Positions 57,748 to 64,000 of a DNA stretch of 64,000 nt are shown one piece after another (the first letter of the stretch is position 1; each line of letters begins with the position of its first letter). This stretch comes from Bradyrhizobium sp. RD5-C2. Lineage in GTDB: Bacteria; Pseudomonadota; Alphaproteobacteria; Rhizobiales; Xanthobacteraceae. The stretch lies in assembly GCF_019972155.1 (NCBI RefSeq), contig NZ_BOVL01000006.1, positions 1 through 64,000 on the forward strand, written 5' to 3'. A program made the position numbers and the translations under genes. The notes under the pieces were generated by a model. The model saw nothing but the letters and a program-made list of their open reading frames with translations. It had not been told where the DNA came from and searched no databases.

Positions 57748-58241
57748 AACGTTATTTGCTCGCAGCCCTTGTCCTGCTCGCAACCCTGCCGTCCGCACTG
57801 GCGGCGGGCGAGGGCGCGCCGAAGCCGTTCGAACGCGGCAGCTGGCAAAAGCTGCTGCATGCGCACGCCGGCCATCCGACCCTGGTGCATTTCTGGGGTG
57901 TCACCTGCGGACCATGCAAGGTCGAGCTGCCGCAGCTTGGCCGGTTCATGAAGGATCATCCCGATATCGACGTCGTCACGATCAGCGCGGATTTGGTTCC
58001 GAACCTTCCGGAGGCGACGCGATCGATGCTGGATCAGGCCGGGCTCGCTTCAGCCGAGAACTGGATTTTCGGCGACGGCTTTGCCGAGCGACTGAGATTT
58101 GAGATCGATCCGGCGTGGCAAGGTGATATCCCGCGAACCATGCTGATTGCCCGTGACGGAACGATCACGACGATCGAAGGATCGGCCGAAATCGCCGATC
58201 TGAACAAATGGTCCGAGGCCCAGGCCGCAACAATCCGATAG
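57744..58241 (+). CDS. TlpA-like periplasmic thioredoxin
   Basis: A 165-residue exported thioredoxin-fold protein. The signal peptide is MKRYLLAALVLLATLPSALA. The active site is WGVTCGPCKVELP with C55 and C58, and IPRTMLIARDGTI contains the cis-Pro region. Such proteins reduce copper-binding cysteines, for example in the cytochrome oxidase CuA centre. The start overlaps the propeller gene (ATGA), so the two are translated together, which points to a shared role. Confidence 0.88.
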   Translation: MKRYLLAALVLLATLPSALAAGEGAPKPFERGSWQKLLHAHAGHPTLVHFWGVTCGPCKVELPQLGRFMKDHPDIDVVTISADLVPNLPEATRSMLDQAGLASAENWIFGDGFAERLRFEIDPAWQGDIPRTMLIARDGTITTIEGSAEIADLNKWSEAQAATIR

Positions 58242-58275
58242 CACAGCTACTTCAATCTGAAAGGAAGCCGCCACC

Positions 58276-58803
58276 ATGAAATCGTTCTCTCGCATCCTCA
58301 CCCTCGCGACGCTGACTGCCGCGCTCGTGTCGACGTCCGTACGCGCCGAGGACGTCAAGGCCGGCGACCTCGTGATCACGCAGGCGTGGACGCGTGCCAC
58401 GCCGAACGGCGCCAAGATCGGCGGCGGCTATTTAACGATCGAGAACAAGGGGACGACGCCCGACCGGCTTGTTTCAGGCTCCGGCGACGTCGCAGGCAAG
58501 ATCGAAGTCCACGAGATGTCGATGGACAACGGCGTCATGAAGATGCGTGCGCTCGACAAGGGACTGACCATCGAGCCGGGCAAGACCGTGAAGCTCGCAC
58601 CGGGCGGCTATCACCTCATGATGTTCGACCTCAAGAACCCGCTGAAGCAGGGCGACAAGGTGCCGGTCACGCTCGAATTCGAGAAGGCCGGCAAGGTCTC
58701 GGTCTCGCTGGATGTCCAAGCCGTCGGGGCGCAAGCGCCCGGTGGCAGCGATCATTCCGGCCATGGCGACCATTCCGGTCACATGGACATGAAGAAGATG
58801 TGA
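58276..58803 (+). CDS. pcuC: Periplasmic copper chaperone PCuAC
   Basis: A 175-residue cupredoxin-like chaperone that delivers Cu(I) towards cytochrome oxidase. After the signal (ends SVRA) the ligand pattern is H79-x10-M90-x22-H113-x-M115, which is the PCuAC site. A C-terminal His/Met tail (DHSGHGDHSGHMDMKKM) probably adds a second copper-binding element. AAGGAAG precedes the ATG. The B. japonicum homologue is named pcuC. Confidence 0.92.
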   Translation: MKSFSRILTLATLTAALVSTSVRAEDVKAGDLVITQAWTRATPNGAKIGGGYLTIENKGTTPDRLVSGSGDVAGKIEVHEMSMDNGVMKMRALDKGLTIEPGKTVKLAPGGYHLMMFDLKNPLKQGDKVPVTLEFEKAGKVSVSLDVQAVGAQAPGGSDHSGHGDHSGHMDMKKM

Positions 58804-58810
58804 GGAAGCC

Positions 58811-59338
58811 ATGCGATCACACACGCTCCTCATTGCCACGGCGGCGCTGCTCGTAGCGCAGCCTGCGGTCGCCCATATCACGCTTGAGGGAAAACAGGCG
58901 GCGGTCGGCTCGTACTACAAGGCGGTCTTTGCCGTGCCGCATGGCTGCGCGGGATCGGCGACGATCAAGATCCGCGTGCAGATTCCGGAAGGCGTGATCG
59001 GGGTGAAGCCGATGCCGAAGCCCGGCTGGACCCTCGATACGGTCACCGGAAAATATGCTGCCCAGTACGACTTTCATGGCGCCAAGCTCGCCGAGGGCGT
59101 GAAGGAAGTCGCCTGGAGCGGTGGCAAGCTCTCCGACCAGAACTACGACGAGTTTGTGATGCAGACGTTTCTCACCGACACGCTGAAGCCGAACACCACG
59201 TTGTATTTTCCCGTCGTGCAGGAATGCGAACAGGGCGTCAGCCGCTGGATCGACATCCCGGCCGAAGGGCAGGGCGGCGGGCACGACCATGGCAGCAAGA
59301 CGCCGGCGCCCGGCCTCAAGCTGCTGCCGAAGTCGTAA
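58811..59338 (+). CDS. pcuD: DUF1775/YcnI-like copper-binding protein
   Basis: A 175-residue exported protein of the YcnI family. The signal ends at AVA, leaving His22 as the first mature residue (HITLEGKQA), the residue that with Glu and Trp binds copper in YcnI proteins. The C-terminal end has GGGHDHGSK, another His cluster. It follows PCuAC by seven bases. The name follows the position in the B. japonicum operon. Confidence 0.87.
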   Translation: MRSHTLLIATAALLVAQPAVAHITLEGKQAAVGSYYKAVFAVPHGCAGSATIKIRVQIPEGVIGVKPMPKPGWTLDTVTGKYAAQYDFHGAKLAEGVKEVAWSGGKLSDQNYDEFVMQTFLTDTLKPNTTLYFPVVQECEQGVSRWIDIPAEGQGGGHDHGSKTPAPGLKLLPKS

Positions 59339-59341
59339 GCC

Positions 59342-60919
59342 GTGCGGGCGGTCGCAAGTCTTGTCGTTGCAAGTCTTGCCGCGTTGTTCGTGACGCTGTG
59401 TCTTGCGACCTCTGCCGATGCGCATGCCGTCCTGATCGCCGCTGAGCCGGCGGACGGCAGCGTGGTGACGGAGGCACCGAAGATGGTAGTGCTCCGCTTC
59501 AACGAAGCGGTGGCGCCGACCGCGGTCAGCCTGCTCGACGCTGCGGGCAAGCCGCGCGACGTCACGATCCGCGCTGTCGATCAATCTGTCATGGTGACCC
59601 TGCCGGCCGACTTGCCCCAGGGCACGCAGGTGGTCAGCTATCGCGTGGTGTCGCAGGACGGCCATCCGGTTGCGGGCTCGCTGTTGTTCTCGATCGGCGT
59701 CGTCACCGGCTCGGCGGCGCCAACTGGCGACGGCGTGCTGCATGCGCTGATCTGGCTGGCACGGCTCGGGCTCTATCTCGGACTGTTTGCCGGCGTCGGT
59801 GGTGTGTTCTTTGCCGCCTGGATCGGGCAGGGACCGGCGGGTGGACGGCTGATCATGTGGTCGCTGGCGCTCGGCCTCATTGGCACGATCGCCTCGCTTG
59901 GCTTGCAGGGTGTCGACCTGCTGAACCTGCCGATCACAGGCATCCTGACATGGGCGGCATGGGCCAGTGCCGCCGGCACCAGTCTGTTTCCCGCGTTGCT
60001 GCTCGCGATTGCCGCGATGTTGATCGCGGCGGTCGCCTGGCGCAGCCCGTCGTTCGGCGCGGCCTGGACCCGCACCGCGGTCGCAATGATCTGCGTCGGG
60101 CTGTCGCTTTCGGTCAGCGGCCATGCCGCCAACGCTTCTCCGCAATGGCTGACGCGGACCGCGCTGTTCATCCATGGCGTTGGCCTCGCCTTCTGGATGG
60201 GGGCGCTCGGGCCGCTCGCCGTGCTGGCCTGGCAGCGCAAGGATTCGCTGCTGCGGGTGCTCCGGCGCTTTTCGACGCTCGCGATGCCGGTTGTTGCGTT
60301 GATCGCTCTGTCGGGCCTCGCACTTGCCGTCGTTCAGCTCGAAAGCCTTGGCGCACTGATCGACACCGGATACGGCAACATCCTCCTCGCGAAACTTGTG
60401 CTGGTGTCGCTGTTGCTCACGCTCGCTGCGCTGAACCGGCTGGTGTTCACGCCGGCCATCGCGCGCGAATTTCACCGCACGCGGCCGCTGCAGCGCTCGA
60501 TCGCGCTCGAGTTCGTACTGATGATCGCGATCCTCGGCCTCGTCGCGCTGTGGCGCTTCACGCCGCCGCCGCGCGTGCTGGCGATGTCGGACGACGTCCC
60601 GCTCGCGGTCCATATCCACACCGATGCCGCGATGTTCCAGGTGCTGATCGCGCCGGGCAAGGTCGGGCAGAACGATTTCGTGCTGCAGCTGATGAACGGC
60701 GATGCCAGCCCGTTCGCGGCCAAGGAGGCGACGCTGACGCTGAGCCTGCCGGATCGCGGCATCGAGCCGTTGGAACGCAGCGCAGCGCTCGGTCCCGACG
60801 GCTATTGGCACGTCAAGAAGGTGCCGTTGCCGGTCCCGGGCCGCTGGCACATGCAGATCGACGCCCTGGTGACCGATTTCAGGAAAGTGACGCTGGAAGA
60901 CGATTTCGAGGTCAGGTAA
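59342..60919 (+). CDS. pcuE: CopC-CopD fusion copper transport protein (YcnJ-like)
   Basis: A 525-residue inner-membrane protein. The N-terminal periplasmic CopC domain begins after the signal with HAVLIAAEPADGSVV (mature His28 as copper ligand) and contains QDGHPVAGSLLFSIG. About eight helices of the CopD domain follow, including GHAANASPQWL and HGVGLAFWMGALGPLAV with conserved His. A further C-terminal soluble domain follows. Start is GTG at 59342, three bases after the previous stop. This arrangement is that of YcnJ and of pcuE, thought to move copper into the cytoplasm. Confidence 0.9.
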   Translation: MRAVASLVVASLAALFVTLCLATSADAHAVLIAAEPADGSVVTEAPKMVVLRFNEAVAPTAVSLLDAAGKPRDVTIRAVDQSVMVTLPADLPQGTQVVSYRVVSQDGHPVAGSLLFSIGVVTGSAAPTGDGVLHALIWLARLGLYLGLFAGVGGVFFAAWIGQGPAGGRLIMWSLALGLIGTIASLGLQGVDLLNLPITGILTWAAWASAAGTSLFPALLLAIAAMLIAAVAWRSPSFGAAWTRTAVAMICVGLSLSVSGHAANASPQWLTRTALFIHGVGLAFWMGALGPLAVLAWQRKDSLLRVLRRFSTLAMPVVALIALSGLALAVVQLESLGALIDTGYGNILLAKLVLVSLLLTLAALNRLVFTPAIAREFHRTRPLQRSIALEFVLMIAILGLVALWRFTPPPRVLAMSDDVPLAVHIHTDAAMFQVLIAPGKVGQNDFVLQLMNGDASPFAAKEATLTLSLPDRGIEPLERSAALGPDGYWHVKKVPLPVPGRWHMQIDALVTDFRKVTLEDDFEVR

Positions 60920-61083
60920 ACGCACGACCAGCGCGCCGGGCACGTCGTTGGGACGCAAATCGCCGAAATGGCGGAAAATCGCCTGATTTGAAGGGCTTTT
61001 GTCATTTGGCGGCCTTGTGTTTTCACAGCCGATCCGGTTTCACTGCTGCGCTTCCCACGCTTTCCTGATTCCCGAGTAACGCC

Positions 61084-62403
61084 ATGCGATTGTCGCGGTT
61101 TTTCCTGCCCATCCTGAAAGAAAACCCGAAAGAGGCGGAGATCGTCTCGCATCGGCTGATGCTGCGCGCGGGCATGATGCGGCAGGAGGCCGCCGGCATC
61201 TATGCCTGGCTGCCGCTCGGCTTCCGGGTGCTGAAGAAGATCGAGCAGATCGTTCGCGAGGAGCAGAACCGCGCCGGCGCACTCGAGCTCCTGATGCCGA
61301 CGCTGCAGCTTGCCGATCTCTGGCGTGAAAGCGGCCGCTACGACGCCTATGGTCCGGAGATGCTGCGCATCCTCGATCGTCACAAGCGCGAGCTGCTGTA
61401 CGGACCGACCAACGAGGAAATGATCACCGAGATCTTCCGCTCCTACGTCAAGTCCTACAAGAACCTGCCGCTCAACCTCTACCACATCCAGTGGAAGTTC
61501 CGTGACGAGCAGCGTCCACGCTTCGGCGTGATGCGTGGCCGCGAATTCCTGATGAAGGACGCCTATTCGTTCGACCTCGACGAGGCCGGTGCACGGCGCT
61601 CCTACAACAAGATGTTCGTGGCCTATTTGCGCACCTTCGCACGGATGGGCCTGAAGGCAATCCCGATGCGGGCCGAGACCGGTCCGATCGGCGGCGATCT
61701 GAGCCACGAATTCATCGTGCTGGCGGAAACCGGCGAGTCCGGCGTCTTCATCAATCGCGATGTGCTGGACCTGCCGGTGCCGGGCGAGGACGTCGATTAT
61801 GACGGCGATCTCACGCCGATCATCAAGCAGTGGACCTCGGTCTATGCTGCGACGGAGGACGTTCACGAGGCTGCGCGCTTCGAGCAGGAAGTGCCTGAAG
61901 CAAAGCGGCTCAACACCCGCGGCATCGAGGTCGGCCAGATCTTCTATTTCGGCACCAAATATTCCGACACCATGAAGGCGATGGTGGCGGGCCCCGATGG
62001 CGTCGACGTGCCGATCCATGGCGGCTCTTACGGCGTCGGCGTGTCGCGCCTGGTCGGTGCCATCATCGAGGCCTGTCACGATGACGCCGGCATCAAATGG
62101 CCCGAAGCGGTCGCGCCGTTCCGCGCTGCGATCCTCAACCTCAAGCAGGGCGATGCCGCGGTCGACGGCGCCTGCGAGCAGCTCTATCGCGAGCTCTCGG
62201 CGAGGGGTGTCGACGTGCTCTACGACGACACCGATCAGCGCGCCGGCGCCAAGTTCGCCGCCGCCGATCTGATCGGTATCCCCTGGCAGATTCTCGTCGG
62301 ACCCAAGGGGCTCGCGGAAGGCAAGGTCGAAGTGAAGCGCCGCAGCGACGGTTCACGCGAGAACATGAGCCCCGCGGACGTGGTCGCGAAGCTCGCGGGT
62401 TAA
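61084..62403 (+). CDS. proS: Proline-tRNA ligase, short alphaproteobacterial type
   Basis: A 439-residue class II aminoacyl-tRNA synthetase. Motif 2 is in [25 protein letters not shown] and motif 3 in [16 protein letters not shown]. It lacks the roughly 180-residue editing insertion of E. coli ProS, as normal for alphaproteobacteria, so Ala-tRNA(Pro) must be cleared by a separate factor. The anticodon-binding domain is at the C-terminus ([17 protein letters not shown]). Confidence 0.97.
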   Translation: MRLSRFFLPILKENPKEAEIVSHRLMLRAGMMRQEAAGIYAWLPLGFRVLKKIEQIVREEQNRAGALELLMPTLQLADLWRESGRYDAYGPEMLRILDRHKRELLYGPTNEEMITEIFRSYVKSYKNLPLNLYHIQWKFRDEQRPRFGVMRGREFLMKDAYSFDLDEAGARRSYNKMFVAYLRTFARMGLKAIPMRAETGPIGGDLSHEFIVLAETGESGVFINRDVLDLPVPGEDVDYDGDLTPIIKQWTSVYAATEDVHEAARFEQEVPEAKRLNTRGIEVGQIFYFGTKYSDTMKAMVAGPDGVDVPIHGGSYGVGVSRLVGAIIEACHDDAGIKWPEAVAPFRAAILNLKQGDAAVDGACEQLYRELSARGVDVLYDDTDQRAGAKFAAADLIGIPWQILVGPKGLAEGKVEVKRRSDGSRENMSPADVVAKLAG

Positions 62404-62475
62404 AGTTTATTCACGCCGTATCTATCGGCGGGGTAATCCGGCCACATTTGACCCGAATCATGGGATTATCGAGAG

Positions 62476-63756
62476 ATGGATGAGACCATGAGCGAGCCAG
62501 TCCGTACCCCGCCGTTTGCGCCATTCGAATGGCTGCTGTCCGGACGCTATCTGCGCGCGCGCCGCAAGGAAGGGTTCATCTCGGTCATCGCCGGCTTTTC
62601 GTTCCTCGGCATCATGCTCGGCGTTGCGACGCTGATCGTGGTGATGGCCGTCATGAACGGCTTCCGCAAGGAACTGCTCGACAAGATCCTCGGCCTCAAC
62701 GGCCACCTTCTGGTGCAGCCGCTGGAATCGCCGCTGACCGACTGGAAGGACGTCGCCGATCGCATCAGCCAGGTACAGGGCATCCGTCTCGCCGCGCCCG
62801 TCGTGGACGGACAGGGGCTCGGATCATCGCCGTTCAACGCGGCCGGCGTCTTCATCCGCGGTATTCGCGCCGACGATCTCAACAACCTCACCTCGATCGC
62901 CAAGAACATCAAGCAGGGCACGCTCGAGGGTTTTGACGAGGGGCAGGGGGTTGCGATCGGCCGCCGGCTTGCCGACCAGCTCTCGCTGCATGCCGGCGAC
63001 ATGATCACGCTGGTCTCGCCGAAGGGCGCGGTGACGCCGATGGGCACCACGCCGCGCATCAAGCCCTACAAGATCACGGCGGTGTTTGAGATCGGCATGT
63101 CGGAATACGATTCGACCTTCGTGTTCATGCCGCTGGCCGAGGCGCAGGCCTATTTCAACCGCAACAACGACGTGTCCTCGATAGAGGTGTTCACCACCAA
63201 TCCGGACAAGATCGACACTTACCGCAAGCTGGTGACGGAGGCGGCCGGGCGGCCGGTCTTCCTGGTCGACTGGCGGCAGCGCAATTCGACGTTCTTCAAC
63301 GCGCTGCAGGTCGAACGCAACGTGATGTTCCTGATCCTGACCATGATCGTGCTGGTCGCGGCGCTCAACATCGTCTCCGGACTGATCATGCTGGTGAAGG
63401 ACAAGGGCCAGGACATCGCGATCCTGCGCACCATGGGCGCCTCGCAGGGATCGATCATGCGGATATTCCTGATCACCGGCGCCTCGATCGGCGTGGTCGG
63501 AACGCTGACCGGCTTTGCCGTCGGCATGCTGATCTGCCTGAACATCGAATCGATCAGGCAGTTCCTGTCATGGCTCACCAACACAGAGCTGTTCTCGCCG
63601 GAGCTGTATTTCCTTTCCAAGCTGCCGGCTGAGGTCGATTTCGGCGAGACGCTCGCCGTCGTGATCATGGCGCTGACGCTGTCCTTCCTGGCGACGCTCT
63701 ACCCGTCGTGGCGCGCCGCGCGCCTCGATCCGGTCGAAGCGCTCCGGTACGAATAG
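62476..63756 (+). CDS. lolC: Lipoprotein-releasing ABC transporter permease LolC/LolE
   Basis: A 426-residue inner-membrane protein with four helices and a large periplasmic domain between the first two. The N-terminal [34 protein letters not shown] and the C-terminal [19 protein letters not shown] are the family marks. It hands mature lipoproteins to LolA for transport to the outer membrane. A single fused LolC/E-type gene is usual in alphaproteobacteria. lolD follows nine bases later. Confidence 0.93.
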   Translation: MDETMSEPVRTPPFAPFEWLLSGRYLRARRKEGFISVIAGFSFLGIMLGVATLIVVMAVMNGFRKELLDKILGLNGHLLVQPLESPLTDWKDVADRISQVQGIRLAAPVVDGQGLGSSPFNAAGVFIRGIRADDLNNLTSIAKNIKQGTLEGFDEGQGVAIGRRLADQLSLHAGDMITLVSPKGAVTPMGTTPRIKPYKITAVFEIGMSEYDSTFVFMPLAEAQAYFNRNNDVSSIEVFTTNPDKIDTYRKLVTEAAGRPVFLVDWRQRNSTFFNALQVERNVMFLILTMIVLVAALNIVSGLIMLVKDKGQDIAILRTMGASQGSIMRIFLITGASIGVVGTLTGFAVGMLICLNIESIRQFLSWLTNTELFSPELYFLSKLPAEVDFGETLAVVIMALTLSFLATLYPSWRAARLDPVEALRYE

Positions 63757-63764
63757 GGGCGCAC

Positions 63765-64000
63765 ATGGCAGAGGGGGCGGAAGACGTACCGGTTGTCTAT
63801 CTTCATGATATCAAGCGGGAATACAGGCAGGGCGAAGCGACGCTGACGATCCTGAACGGCGCCAAGCTCGCGCTGTGGCCCGGTCAATCGGTGGCGCTGG
63901 TGGCGCCGTCGGGATCCGGCAAGTCGACGCTGCTTCACATCGCGGGCCTGCTGGAGAGTCCCGATGAGGGTGAGGTCTATGTCGCGGGCACGCCGACCTC
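63765..64000 (+). CDS. lolD: Lipoprotein-releasing ABC transporter ATPase (partial, window edge)
   Basis: An open frame starts at ATG 63765 and runs to the window edge, giving 78 residues. It contains [19 protein letters not shown] (Walker A) and the LESPDEGEV segment of LolD-type ATPases. It follows lolC on the same strand by eight bases, confirming a LolCD module. The rest lies outside the window. Confidence 0.9.
   Translation, partial: MAEGAEDVPVVYLHDIKREYRQGEATLTILNGAKLALWPGQSVALVAPSGSGKSTLLHIAGLLESPDEGEVYVAGTPT

Noticed and set aside
58817..60958. A 713-codon minus-strand open frame
   Set aside because: It is antisense to the copper genes YcnI and CopC-CopD and contains only charged low-complexity sequence.

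Overview
The window is a 64 kb stretch of a GC-rich alphaproteobacterial chromosome. It is most probably Bradyrhizobium or a very close relative. The grounds are the uniformly GC-rich third codon positions, the complete 14-gene nuo cluster in alphaproteobacterial order followed by birA, an RNase J gene, methylmalonyl-CoA epimerase and a DUF1467 gene, several short interspersed repeats that I associate with Bradyrhizobium/Rhizobiales intergenic regions, and a copper-uptake operon resembling pcuABCDE of B. japonicum. The genus is inferred from gene content and remembered families, not from a search. No insertion sequence, phage, CRISPR array or rRNA operon is visible.

Layout. 1-2.9 kb: minus-strand group with a partial unknown gene, a mandelate racemase-like enolase-superfamily enzyme, and a Tat-exported multicopper-oxidase-like protein that has lost most copper ligands. 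3.1-10 kb: tRNA-Leu, then the proteostasis block tig, clpP, clpX, lon. 10-17.5 kb: housekeeping and accessory singletons (cupin, a GntR-MFS operon with a palindromic operator, GFA-family protein, tRNA-Val, YciI-like protein, methyltransferase, pepT, HU, tRNA-Asp). 17.6-20.6 kb: small uncharacterised genes and an orphan polytopic membrane protein. 20.8-26 kb: an accessory group that looks catabolic, with an orphan TRAP binding protein, an alpha/beta hydrolase, an MFS carrier and a Rieske oxygenase divergent from a MarR regulator with an obvious palindromic operator.

26.2-40.8 kb: respiratory complex I, nuoA to nuoN, tightly packed with several overlapping start/stop codons. A small membrane-protein gene sits between nuoE and nuoF, and NuoL carries a histidine-rich insertion. 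40.9-45.5 kb: birA, RNase J, mce, DUF1467 and mtnK. 45.5-48.8 kb: a secreted protein, an M15-like peptidase and a divergent aspartokinase. 49.1-53.2 kb: minus-strand ribose-type ABC importer and a globin gene, with a strong terminator hairpin just upstream of the globin start.

53.7-60.9 kb is the most interesting part: DUF2946, TonB receptor, Asp-box beta-propeller, TlpA-like thioredoxin, PCuAC, DUF1775/YcnI and a CopC-CopD fusion. All are on the plus strand and predicted to be exported or membrane-bound. Together they suggest a complete route for copper from the outer membrane through periplasmic chaperones to the inner membrane. The propeller and thioredoxin are extra relative to the published five-gene pcu operon as I remember it. 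The window ends with proS and lolC plus the start of lolD.
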